From Sphingorhabdus sp. EL138 (GTDB lineage Bacteria > Pseudomonadota > Alphaproteobacteria > Sphingomonadales > Sphingomonadaceae), in assembly GCF_945862485.1 (NCBI RefSeq), contig NZ_CAMAYF010000003.1:86503-150502 (forward strand): a stretch of 64,000 bases of DNA. Reading direction: 5' to 3'. How positions within the stretch are numbered: the first letter of the stretch is position 1; each line of letters begins with the position of its first letter. The notes under the pieces are model-generated. The model saw only the letters and a list, made by a program, of their open reading frames with translations, was not told where the DNA came from and made no database searches. The position numbers and the translations under genes were made by a program. Positions 56,820-64,000 of this stretch are shown in pieces.

Positions 56820-57725
56820 CTATCCTTTGCCTTTGGTCTTGGTTTTGCCATCGCTGGCATTTTCTTCGATGAACTCGATGATCTTGCCTGCAATGTCCTT
56901 ACCGCTGGCTTTTTCAATACCCTCGAGCCCGGGCGAGCTGTTCACTTCCATGATAACCGGACCATGATTGGACCGCAGCATGTCAACACCAGCGACATTC
57001 AACCCCATTGCACGTGCGGCACGGACAGCTGTTGACCGTTCCTCGGGCGTAATCTTGATTGATGACGCCGTACCACCGCGATGCAGGTTTGACCGGAAAT
57101 CGCCCTCGGCGCCCTGACGCTGCATCGACGCAACAACCTTGTTACCAATAACTAAACAGCGGATATCGGTAGCATTGGCCTCCTTGATGAATTCCTGAAC
57201 TAGGATGTTGACGTTAGCACCACGAAACGCCTCAATAACCGAACGCGCCGATTTCTCGGTCTCGCCTAAGACAACGCCGATCCCTTGCGTGCCTTCAAGC
57301 AATTTAATGACGACGGGCGCACCGCCCACCATCTGGATCACTTCATCGGTCTGGCGCGGGTCATGGGCGAAGGCAGTCACGGGCAGGCCAAGTCCCTTGC
57401 GTGCCAAAATTTGCAAAGACCGCAATTTGTCGCGCGAACGGCCGATAGCGACACTTTCATTCAGCGACCACACATTCATCATTTCAAACTGGCGCAAAAC
57501 GGCAAGACCATAAAAGGTAATAGACGCACCGATACGTGGAATAACCGCGTCATATTTACCAAGTTTTGCCCCCTGATAAAAAGCTTCGGGACGATGTGAG
57601 GTGATGTTCATCGTTACACGCAAGGTGTTCAAGATATCGATCTCATGGCCGCGTACTTGCGCCGCCTCAACAAGACGTTGATGGGAATATAGGTTGGCGT
57701 TCCTTGCCAACATCGCTATTTTCAT
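56820..57725 (-). CDS. rimK: Ribosomal protein S6--L-glutamate ligase-like RimK
   Basis: The 301-residue ATP-grasp enzyme starts [20 protein letters not shown] and has [35 protein letters not shown] and the Mg-site [16 protein letters not shown]. RimK adds glutamates to the C-terminus of ribosomal protein S6 (RpsF) in E. coli and Pseudomonas. It lies 14 bases after rimB, so both are one unit, placed inside the ribosomal operon just before rpsM. Its stop is close to the rpsM promoter candidate. Confidence 0.92.
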   Translation of the reverse strand: MKIAMLARNANLYSHQRLVEAAQVRGHEIDILNTLRVTMNITSHRPEAFYQGAKLGKYDAVIPRIGASITFYGLAVLRQFEMMNVWSLNESVAIGRSRDKLRSLQILARKGLGLPVTAFAHDPRQTDEVIQMVGGAPVVIKLLEGTQGIGVVLGETEKSARSVIEAFRGANVNILVQEFIKEANATDIRCLVIGNKVVASMQRQGAEGDFRSNLHRGGTASSIKITPEERSTAVRAARAMGLNVAGVDMLRSNHGPVIMEVNSSPGLEGIEKASGKDIAGKIIEFIEENASDGKTKTKGKG

Positions 57726-57739
57726 GTTCCTATGCTTTC

Positions 57740-58198
57740 TTAATTGGCGGGTTTTCCCAACACCCACCGCCGCCCGCTATTCACGAGAAAGCCACGCCTT
57801 AACGCCCGCCGACCAATTAGCAGGGGAAAGGCCATTGATCGCCGGTTCGCCAAGGTGAGCTGACCGTTCCAACACAGCTTACCAAAACAAAATTGCGCGG
57901 AGATGACATAACGGTCTTGTTGTTCACCGTTGGACGACCGGACCATCCGTCGGTCGATAACGGGCGCCTCATAACGCTTGGGCTTTTCACCTGCATTTAA
58001 CCGGAACCAGAATTCGACATAAGGTTTACCGTCGCGCGAAATCGGCTTAATCCGCGTTGCGTGGATGGAGGATGTCGCCGCACCCGTATCCATTTTGGCA
58101 TGCACTTGTGATAGGCCAAGACTTGGCACATCAACCATCTCGCACCAGCCTATTTCAACTTTATTGCTCGAACGCTGTGTTTTGTTCACCACAGCCAA
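57740..58198 (-). CDS. rimB: RimB-like retropepsin protease
   Basis: The 152-residue protein belongs to the RimB/ATP-dependent zinc protease family with an aspartic protease-like [13 protein letters not shown] motif at about residues 35-47 and [15 protein letters not shown] near the end. In Pseudomonas RimB removes glutamates added to RpsF by RimK, giving dynamic control. The start is TTG directly after the upstream stop; GTGs three and four codons on are alternatives. It is 14 bases upstream of rimK. Confidence 0.88.
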   Translation of the reverse strand: MAVVNKTQRSSNKVEIGWCEMVDVPSLGLSQVHAKMDTGAATSSIHATRIKPISRDGKPYVEFWFRLNAGEKPKRYEAPVIDRRMVRSSNGEQQDRYVISAQFCFGKLCWNGQLTLANRRSMAFPLLIGRRALRRGFLVNSGRRWVLGKPAN

Positions 58199-58897
58199 TT
58201 ATCGCGGCTCCGACGGAGGCAGTTCGCTAATGACGATATCGCTACCTTGTTTTGCCGCACTGGTCTCAGGCGTCTCTTTGGAAGCTGCGTCCTCAATCGT
58301 TTCAATGTCGAGCTGAAAGCTATCTACCTTTGGTATTTCGGCTTCGGCTGCGGTAAAAGGGAATAGCATATTTTTGAACTGCTCTCCTAGCATCTTGTCT
58401 ACCGCTGGTGCGATTTCAGCTACTTTGTAGCGCATGTAGCCGCCGACGACATAAGAGAAGCTGACCCGCGTGCCCGCATTGTCCTTGGCAGGCTCCATAG
58501 CAACGGTGAGGGTACCAATCACCGCCTCCGACTGAAGCGGACCGAGCGCGCCTTGCATGCGCAATACTTTGCCCGGATATGCAAATAGGACGCGCATATG
58601 TTCAACGCTGCCGACGGTCTTTAACGCACCATCGGCATCCGTTTCCTGAATCAGTTCACAAAAACAACCATTGGCCTGCGCATCAATGTAAAATCCGGCG
58701 GTCGAACCCGACCAACTATGCGCCTTGTTCCAATAATCCTTCGGCATCACAAGACGCTTCCAGATTTCCTCGGGTGTCGCTTTTACAGTCGCAATGTGAA
58801 TAGAGTTAAAGCCCGCATCTGATGCAGCCTTGACCTCAGCGAAGGCTGGTGTCGAGACGGCCATTAAGGGCGTGAACAATAATGCAAATGTCTTCAT
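58199..58897 (-). CDS. Secreted SRPBCC-domain protein
   Basis: The 232-residue protein has a signal peptide (MKTFALLFTPLMAVSTPAFA) and an SRPBCC/START-like fold (ATPEEIWKRLVMPKDYWNKA, KVLRMQGALGPLQSEAVIGT, TRVSFSYVVGGYMRYKVAEI). The fold binds hydrophobic ligands in a cavity; function is unknown. Its stop touches the rimB start, so it heads an SRPBCC-rimB-rimK cassette after adk. Confidence 0.8.
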   Translation of the reverse strand: MKTFALLFTPLMAVSTPAFAEVKAASDAGFNSIHIATVKATPEEIWKRLVMPKDYWNKAHSWSGSTAGFYIDAQANGCFCELIQETDADGALKTVGSVEHMRVLFAYPGKVLRMQGALGPLQSEAVIGTLTVAMEPAKDNAGTRVSFSYVVGGYMRYKVAEIAPAVDKMLGEQFKNMLFPFTAAEAEIPKVDSFQLDIETIEDAASKETPETSAAKQGSDIVISELPPSEPR

Positions 58898-58966
58898 GCA
58901 ACTGGTCTAACGACGCTTTGCGTTTCCGTCACCATGAACTTGCGTCCGGATGTGTGCCCAACATGT

Positions 58967-59611
58967 TTAGGCAATAATTGCGTCAATCGCGCCAGTCACA
59001 TCCTCAATGGCCGCCATGCCATCAACGCGACTGACAAGGCCCCGCGCGTCATATAATGGCAAGATTGGTTCCGTTTTTGCGCGATATTCGGCCATGCGCG
59101 TACGCACCGTTTCTTCATTGTCGTCTGGACGGCGCTTGAATTCTTGCGATCCACATTTGTCGCAAGTGCCAGCCACAACAGGTTGTTTGAATATGTCATG
59201 ATAACCGTCGCCACAATTTGCGCAGGTGTAGCGGCCAACCACGCGCGCAACCAATGCGTCTTCATCGACAACCAGCTCAATAACATGATCCAGCGTCCGG
59301 TTGCGCGCCGAAAGCAAACCATCTAACAACGCCACTTGCGGCGCAGTGCGCGGATATCCGTCAAAGATGAGACCCTTGTCGGCGGGAATGGCGTCCATAT
59401 GTTCGCCGAGGATTTCCGCCATCAATTCATCCGGGAATAGCTTTCCGGCCTTCATGATCTCATCGGCCATCTTGCCAACCTCGGTCCCCGCCTTAACGGC
59501 GGCACGAAGGATATCACCAGTCGACAATTGGACCATGCCATATTTCTCAACAAGAAAGGCTGCCTGTGTGCCCTTGCCTGCGCCCGGAGGCCCCAAAAGG
59601 ATGATATTCAT
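58967..59611 (-). CDS. adk: Adenylate kinase
   Basis: The 214-residue kinase interconverts ATP + AMP and 2 ADP. It has the P-loop LLGPPGAGKGTQAAFL, the AMP site LSTGDILRAAV, FDGYPRTAPQ and a Cys4 LID (CANCGDGYHDIF, TCDKCGSQEF) that usually holds zinc. The start at 59611 (MNIILLGPP) is standard; the extension upstream is not. It follows secY by 36 bases, as in many bacteria. Confidence 0.97.
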   Translation of the reverse strand: MNIILLGPPGAGKGTQAAFLVEKYGMVQLSTGDILRAAVKAGTEVGKMADEIMKAGKLFPDELMAEILGEHMDAIPADKGLIFDGYPRTAPQVALLDGLLSARNRTLDHVIELVVDEDALVARVVGRYTCANCGDGYHDIFKQPVVAGTCDKCGSQEFKRRPDDNEETVRTRMAEYRAKTEPILPLYDARGLVSRVDGMAAIEDVTGAIDAIIA

Positions 59612-59647
59612 GAAACGTTTCCCCGATTCGTTTCGATGTCGCACCGT

Positions 59648-61024
59648 TTAGCGGGCGCGTCCACCCTTCAGCTTCGCCTTTTTCAGCAGGTCACCATATT
59701 GGTGCGCGAGCAAATGACTCTGTATCTGCGAGATCGTGTCGATGGTGACATTCACCAGAATAAGCAGGCTGGTTCCGCCAATGGCAAAGAATTGCTGCTG
59801 CCCCGTCTGTGCCATCACATAATCTGGCAGCAAACACACCAATGTCAGATAGGCTGCGCCAAGCACCGTGATACGCGTGAGCACATAATCCAGATAAGAT
59901 TCGGTGTTTTTACCAGGGCGGATGCCTGGGATGAAGCCACCGGCCTTTTTAAGGTTCTCCGACGTCTCTTCAGGATTGAACACCACCGCCGTGTAGAAAA
60001 AGCAGAAGAAGATAATGCCAAGGCCGTAGAGTGCCAAATAAACCGGCTGCCCATGGGCAAGATATTGGTTCAGCGAGATCACGAAGTCACCCATGGCACT
60101 CTCGCCTGCCACATTGTTACCGCCCAATTGCGTGATTGTGATCGGCAAGAGCAGCAATGACGAAGCGAAGATGGGCGGGATAACGCCTGCTGTATTGATT
60201 TTCAAAGGAAGGTGGCTGCGGTCCGCCTGCATCATCCCGCGCTGCGTTGCGCGCTTGGGATATTGAATAAGCACCCGGCGCTGGCCGCGCTCCATAAAAC
60301 AGATCAGCAGCGTGAGGCTGATGAACATCGCGATGAAACCTACAATGACGAACCCGCTTATCGATCCTGTGCGGCCGCCTTCCAGCAATTGCGCGAACAA
60401 ACGCGGCATTTGCGCGACGATACCCGCCATGATGATGAGCGAAATACCGTTCCCGATACCCCGCGACGTGATTTGCTCACCCAGCCACATGAGGAACATA
60501 GTGCCGCCGATAAGGCTGATGGTTGCGACAATGCGGAACATCAGGCCCGGTTCGACTACAGCGCCAATACCATTGGCCGCCGCAAGGCTTTCAAGACCAG
60601 CGGCAAGGAAATAGCCCTGCACCGCGGTCAGGAACACTGTGCCATAACGCGTATATTGGTTCAGCTTCTTGCGCCCGCTCTCACCCTCTTTCTTGATCGC
60701 GGCCAGCGTTGGTGACAGGGATGCCGCAAGCTGCACCACAATCGAGGCGGTAATATAAGGCATGACGCCAAGCGCAATGAGACTCATCCGCTCAAGGCTG
60801 CCGCCAGAGAAGGTGTTAAAGATGTCGAGAACGCCGCCAGCGGCATTGTTGGCATATAAAGCCGCCTGGGCGACAGGATCGACGCCAGGCAATGGCACGA
60901 AGCTTAATAAACGGAATATGATGAGCGCGCCTATGGTAAACCAAATGCGGTTCTTCAGCTCCGTTGCCTGCCCGAACTTCGATAGATTGAGGTTCGAGGC
61001 CATTTGGTCGACCCTAGATGCCAT
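59648..61024 (-). CDS. secY: Preprotein translocase subunit SecY
   Basis: The 458-residue channel protein has ten transmembrane helices and SecY-specific sequence: GALIIFRLLSFVPLPGVDP, YITASIVVQL, the plug region and GTRFLTPRTV-like loops (RRVLIQYPKRATQR). It forms SecYEG. The ATG at 61024 (MASRVDQMASNLNLSKFG) has AAGGAA seven bases upstream. It starts 172 bases after rplO, an unusual gap holding a hairpin and a TTGACA box. Confidence 0.96.
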   Translation of the reverse strand: MASRVDQMASNLNLSKFGQATELKNRIWFTIGALIIFRLLSFVPLPGVDPVAQAALYANNAAGGVLDIFNTFSGGSLERMSLIALGVMPYITASIVVQLAASLSPTLAAIKKEGESGRKKLNQYTRYGTVFLTAVQGYFLAAGLESLAAANGIGAVVEPGLMFRIVATISLIGGTMFLMWLGEQITSRGIGNGISLIIMAGIVAQMPRLFAQLLEGGRTGSISGFVIVGFIAMFISLTLLICFMERGQRRVLIQYPKRATQRGMMQADRSHLPLKINTAGVIPPIFASSLLLLPITITQLGGNNVAGESAMGDFVISLNQYLAHGQPVYLALYGLGIIFFCFFYTAVVFNPEETSENLKKAGGFIPGIRPGKNTESYLDYVLTRITVLGAAYLTLVCLLPDYVMAQTGQQQFFAIGGTSLLILVNVTIDTISQIQSHLLAHQYGDLLKKAKLKGGRAR

Positions 61025-61104
61025 GATATTCGTTCCTTGGTTCCGGATTGACGCCGACCGCAATTTGCGTGCGCATCAGCTTAATCCCAAAAATTACGCC
61101 TGAC

Positions 61105-61133
61105 TGTATCCGGACGGCCCCCAGAAATGTCAA
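61105..61133 (-). promoter_or_regulatory. Candidate internal promoter of secY-adk
   Basis: On the minus strand TTGACA (61128-61133) is followed after 17 bases by GATACA (61105-61110). Transcription would start near 61097, giving a 70-base leader to secY. The -35 is perfect, the -10 only moderate. Confidence 0.45.
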
Positions 61134-61134
61134 A

Positions 61135-61166
61135 CCCCGCCAGCCCATATCGGGAAGCGGGGCTGG
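61135..61166 (-). terminator. Alternative-pairing hairpins between rplO and secY
   Basis: Two mutually exclusive stems are possible: CCAGCCC/GGGCTGG (61140-61146 with 61160-61166) and CCCCGC/GCGGGG (61135-61140 with 61157-61162). The second is followed by TTTGACATTT on the minus strand. This looks like a weak terminator or attenuator lying just upstream of the internal promoter candidate. Confidence 0.45.
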
Positions 61167-61196
61167 CATGACAAGAGCGAAGTCGTCGCCTTAGTC

Positions 61197-61733
61197 TTAT
61201 TTCTTAGCCGCAGCTTCTTTAGCCGCGTTCTTGACAGAAGATTTCTTTGCAGCCGCCTTTTCCGAAGCCGAAACCTTGGTCAGAACATCAACCTTGCCCC
61301 CTGCCTTTTCAACAGCTTCGATCGCTGCTTTTGAAGCGCCAGCTACCGAGAAGTTTACCTTCGCGGTCAGTTCACCCTTTGCCAGCAGACGAACACCGTC
61401 CTTGCCGCCACGCGCGAGGCCAGCAGCCTTCAATGCAGCATGGTCAACAACGGCCTTGATGTCGATTTTCTTGGCGTCGATGAACTTCTGAATCATACCA
61501 AGATTTACTTCGGCATGGTCCTTGGCAAAGATATTGTTAAAGCCGCGCTTTGGAATACGCATGTGAAGAGGCATCTGGCCGCCTTCAAAACCGTTGATCG
61601 AAACACCTGAACGGCTGGTCTGGCCCTTTTGACCGCGGCCTGAGGTTTTACCCTTGCCTGAACCGATACCACGGCCGACGCGCATACGACGATGGCGTGC
61701 GCCTTCGTTATCTTTAATGTCATTCAATTTCAT
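61197..61733 (-). CDS. rplO: 50S ribosomal protein L15
   Basis: The 178-residue protein has the L15 start [20 protein letters not shown] and the [15 protein letters not shown] segment. It is longer than the E. coli protein (144 residues): the final 30 residues form an Ala/Lys-rich tail ([19 protein letters not shown]). The ATG at 61733 matches the family; a GTG three codons upstream is possible. It lies between rpmD and secY. Confidence 0.96.
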   Translation of the reverse strand: MKLNDIKDNEGARHRRMRVGRGIGSGKGKTSGRGQKGQTSRSGVSINGFEGGQMPLHMRIPKRGFNNIFAKDHAEVNLGMIQKFIDAKKIDIKAVVDHAALKAAGLARGGKDGVRLLAKGELTAKVNFSVAGASKAAIEAVEKAGGKVDVLTKVSASEKAAAKKSSVKNAAKEAAAKK

Positions 61734-61772
61734 GTCATGCACTCGCTTTCGCTTTACTTCGCGCTAATGTGA

Positions 61773-61949
61773 TTAGTCCTGAATTTGGACCATGTGACGA
61801 ACTGTGCGGATCATTCCGCGCACTTCGGCAGTATCTTCGATTTCGACAACGCGGTTCATCTTGTCAAGGCCAAGGCCCTTCAAAGTTGCGCGTTGCGAAG
61901 CCGGACGGCGGATCGGCGAACCGGTCTGCTTGATTTTAATCTTCGCCAT
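61773..61949 (-). CDS. rpmD: 50S ribosomal protein L30
   Basis: A 58-codon gene between rpsE and rplO encodes L30: [36 protein letters not shown] and [16 protein letters not shown]. The RNA-binding strand pattern and length match. It starts 5 bases after the rpsE stop. Confidence 0.96.
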   Translation of the reverse strand: MAKIKIKQTGSPIRRPASQRATLKGLGLDKMNRVVEIEDTAEVRGMIRTVRHMVQIQD

Positions 61950-61954
61950 ATCGA

Positions 61955-62656
61955 TTACTCCGCAATAGCTTCTGCATCGGCTTCAGCAGTTTTGCTGCCA
62001 CCGCGACCAAGAAGGTCGGCGATTTTCTTGCCGCGACGCTGCGCTACCGACTTGGGGCTCGTCTGTTCAGACAAGGCCGCAAAAGTAGCACGGATCATGT
62101 TATATGGGTTCGACGTACCGACCGACTTGGTCACAACGTCCGCAACGCCAAGGCTTTCGAAGACGGCACGCATTGGACCGCCTGCGATAATACCGGTACC
62201 GGCAGGAGCAGAACGCAATGTTACCTTGCCAGCGCCGAAATGGCCCTTGCCGTCATGGTGCAATGTGCGGCCATCTTTCAATGCCACGCGGATCATGGAC
62301 TTCTTTGCAGCAGCAGTTGCCTTGTTAATGGCTTCTGGCACTTCGCGCGCCTTGCCATGTCCAAAACCAACGCGGCCTTGACCGTCACCAACAACGACGA
62401 GTGCGGCAAAACCAAAGCGCTTACCGCCTTTAACTGTTTTAGAAACGCGGTTGATGTGAACCAGCTTCTCTATCGTGCCATCATCTTCTTCCTGGGCAGG
62501 ACGACGATCATTGTTACGACCACGGCCACCGCCGCTGTTGCCGCCACGATTGTCACCGCCGCCACGGCCGCCGCGTCCACGACGCTGGCCTTCGGCTGCT
62601 TCAGGGGCTGCGCCGTCAGTCACAGGTGCAGTGCTTTCAGTGTGTTCAGCCATCAT
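61955..62656 (-). CDS. rpsE: 30S ribosomal protein S5 with Gly/Arg-rich extension
   Basis: S5 aids translational fidelity in the small subunit. Core motifs are [40 protein letters not shown] and [20 protein letters not shown]. The protein is 233 residues against about 167 in E. coli; residues about 1-60 are a low-complexity RGG/RGRNN extension. Start at 62656 overlaps the rplR stop (TAATG); the next ATG one codon on is equivalent. Confidence 0.96.
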   Translation of the reverse strand: MMAEHTESTAPVTDGAAPEAAEGQRRGRGGRGGGDNRGGNSGGGRGRNNDRRPAQEEDDGTIEKLVHINRVSKTVKGGKRFGFAALVVVGDGQGRVGFGHGKAREVPEAINKATAAAKKSMIRVALKDGRTLHHDGKGHFGAGKVTLRSAPAGTGIIAGGPMRAVFESLGVADVVTKSVGTSNPYNMIRATFAALSEQTSPKSVAQRRGKKIADLLGRGGSKTAEADAEAIAE

Positions 62657-63009
62657 TAAAACTCCAATCCGCCTTCGCGCGCTGCATCCGCAAGCGCTTT
62701 GACGCGACCGTGAAACAGGAACCCGCCACGATCAAATACCACGCTGGAAATACCAGCCTTCTTGGCGGCTTCTGCAACCCGCTTGCCAACATCGGCCGCA
62801 GCTTCGGTTGTCGAACCGTTCTTCGCCTTCACGTCCTTGTCGAGCGTTGAAGCAGACGCAATGGTCGCACCCTTCGAATCGTCAATGACTTGCGCGTAGA
62901 TGTGACGGCCTGTGCGGTGCACGGAAAGACGCGGACGTCCAGCTACCTGCGCCCGCAACTTGGAGCGAACGCGCTGGCGGCGGCGTGCAAAGAGAGACAA
63001 TTTTGCCAT
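62656..63009 (-). CDS. rplR: 50S ribosomal protein L18
   Basis: The 117-residue protein binds 5S rRNA. It has [20 protein letters not shown] at the N-terminus, [19 protein letters not shown] and [20 protein letters not shown] at the end. It overlaps rplF and rpsE by one base each through TAATG junctions. Confidence 0.97.
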   Translation of the reverse strand: MAKLSLFARRRQRVRSKLRAQVAGRPRLSVHRTGRHIYAQVIDDSKGATIASASTLDKDVKAKNGSTTEAAADVGKRVAEAAKKAGISSVVFDRGGFLFHGRVKALADAAREGGLEF

Positions 63010-63542
63010 TATTTCTTCTTCCCTTCCTTGCGGAAGATATATTCGCCGCGGTACTTGATGCCCTTGCCCTTATATGGCTCTGGCTTTCTCCAGCGACGGA
63101 TTTCGGCAGCAACCTGCCCAACCTTCTGCTTGTCGATACCCGAAATTTCCACCGTAGTGTTATCAGGTGTCTTGATTTCGATGCCCTCAGGGATCGCGAA
63201 GTCAACATCATGGCTGTAGCCAAGTTGCAATTTCAACATTTTGCCCTGGCTGTTGGCACGATAACCAACGCCGGTGATTTCAAGCACCTTGGTAAAGCCC
63301 TCAGTCACCCCGGTGACCAAATTCTGCACCAATGTCCGCTGCATGCCCCAAAAGGCGCGCGCCGCTTTGCTGCCGTTCGCAGGCTTCACCAAGAGACCGT
63401 CGTCCTGCATCTCGTAGGAGATCAGGTCACTCATCGGCATTTTCAATTCGCCCTTCGGTCCTTTAACCGAAAGCGTGCCCGCTTCCATGCTGGCAGTAAC
63501 GCCCGCAGGAATAGGAACAGGTTTCTTACCAATGCGGCTCAT
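63009..63542 (-). CDS. rplF: 50S ribosomal protein L6
   Basis: The 177-residue protein has the L6 start [20 protein letters not shown] and the C-terminal [19 protein letters not shown]. It contacts the GTPase-associated centre. It joins rpsH and rplR through one-base overlaps. Confidence 0.97.
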   Translation of the reverse strand: MSRIGKKPVPIPAGVTASMEAGTLSVKGPKGELKMPMSDLISYEMQDDGLLVKPANGSKAARAFWGMQRTLVQNLVTGVTEGFTKVLEITGVGYRANSQGKMLKLQLGYSHDVDFAIPEGIEIKTPDNTTVEISGIDKQKVGQVAAEIRRWRKPEPYKGKGIKYRGEYIFRKEGKKK

Positions 63543-63937
63543 TAGAATACCTCCGCCAGGATTTCGCCGCCGACATTCTGTGCACGCGCTTCGGCGTCCG
63601 ACAGAACGCCCTTTGGCGTCGAAACGATCGTGATACCAAGGCCGTTACGGATAACCGGAAGCTCATGGCTTCCTGAATATACGCGGCGACCTGGCTTTGA
63701 AACACGGGCGACATGCTGGATAGCAGGCGCACCTTCGAAATATTTCAGCTCAATGCGAATACCCTTGTGCGCACCCAAAGCTTCTTCGCTGTAACCACGA
63801 ATATAGCCTTCACGCTGCAACACATCGAGAACGCGGGTCCGCAGGTTGGAGGCTGGCGAGACTACAGAGTCTTTCTTCGCCCGCTGGCCGTTGCGGATAC
63901 GGGTGAGCATATCACCCAAAGGATCGGTCATTGCCAT
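63542..63937 (-). CDS. rpsH: 30S ribosomal protein S8
   Basis: The 131-residue protein starts [20 protein letters not shown] and ends [32 protein letters not shown]8 binds 16S helix 21 and in E. coli represses the spc operon. It follows rpsN by 11 bases in the standard order. Confidence 0.97.
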   Translation of the reverse strand: MAMTDPLGDMLTRIRNGQRAKKDSVVSPASNLRTRVLDVLQREGYIRGYSEEALGAHKGIRIELKYFEGAPAIQHVARVSKPGRRVYSGSHELPVIRNGLGITIVSTPKGVLSDAEARAQNVGGEILAEVF

Positions 63938-63948
63938 CTATCTTATCC

Positions 63949-64000
63949 TTACCAGCTCGACTTCGTAACGCCCGGGATCATGCCCTTATTGGCAAGATTA
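63949..64000 (-). CDS. rpsN: 30S ribosomal protein S14, C-terminal fragment
   Basis: The last 16 residues NLANKGMIPGVTKSSW and stop match the C-terminus of S14 (usual end IPGLTKSSW). The rest of the gene lies beyond the window. Its place before rpsH is the standard spc-operon order. Confidence 0.92.
   Translation of the reverse strand, partial: NLANKGMIPGVTKSSW

Overview
The window looks like chromosomal housekeeping DNA of an alphaproteobacterium, most likely Sphingomonadales (Sphingorhabdus/Sphingopyxis-like). The taxon is inferred from gene order (rpmF-plsX-fabH-ihfA-merR; ptsP-rodZ-like-ybgF-tilS-ftsH; spc/alpha ribosomal block), a class I lysyl-tRNA synthetase, RcnB-type secreted proteins and the protein style. 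Coding density is very high. I saw no rRNA, tRNA, CRISPR array or prophage. The only stretch over 300 bases without a gene is 40654-40958, which holds a minus-oriented terminator and LysR-type dyads.

Layout. 1-2.8 kb: end of aroQ, then accB-accC (acetyl-CoA carboxylase) and a VanX-like lipoprotein overlapping accC. 2.9-9.8 kb: secreted or catabolic enzymes (RcnB protein with five acidic repeats, amidohydrolase, 2OG-Fe(II) oxygenase, DUF885 peptidase, esterase, desaturase). 9.8-15.8 kb: DUF1003 protein, class I lysS, and a DinG-type helicase coupled to a SixA-like phosphatase and a GNAT enzyme. 15.8-18.8 kb (minus): rpmF-plsX-fabH-ihfA-merR. 18.9-22.6 kb: MAPEG protein, metallo-hydrolase, and an S24 repressor divergent from two small uncharacterised genes, then an MscS channel. 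22.7-29.1 kb: MaoC hydratase, thiolase, a monooxygenase gene broken by a 161-bp palindromic element, dipeptide epimerase, PHA depolymerase and an ABC exporter. 29.1-36.7 kb: two DUF465 genes, ptsP, a short RodZ-like gene, ybgF, tilS, ftsH. 36.8-45.4 kb: Rap1a/Tai-like secreted protein, rpoZ, phospholipase D-type enzyme, ABM protein, MFS transporter, LysR, xseB-ispA-coaD and an acyl-CoA ligase. 45.5-53.9 kb: gyrB, RlpA, YgfZ, pyrC, RarD and a prolyl oligopeptidase. 54-64 kb (minus): rpsN-rpsH-rplF-rplR-rpsE-rpmD-rplO-secY-adk, then SRPBCC-rimB-rimK, then rpsM-rpsK-rpoA-rplQ.

The observations most worth following are: (1) a 161-bp element with perfect 44-bp inverted arms inside a monooxygenase gene, whose terminal 16-mer recurs at 18922; (2) a RimK ligase/RimB protease pair, which acts on ribosomal protein S6, sitting inside the ribosomal-protein/RNA polymerase operon; (3) a divergent S24-repressor cassette with a 16-bp palindrome and a GTTC-N7-GTTC site in its shared promoter region; (4) a minus-oriented terminator and LysR-type dyads upstream of a lysR gene, hinting at an unannotated transcript. 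Start sites, promoters and terminators were assigned by eye.
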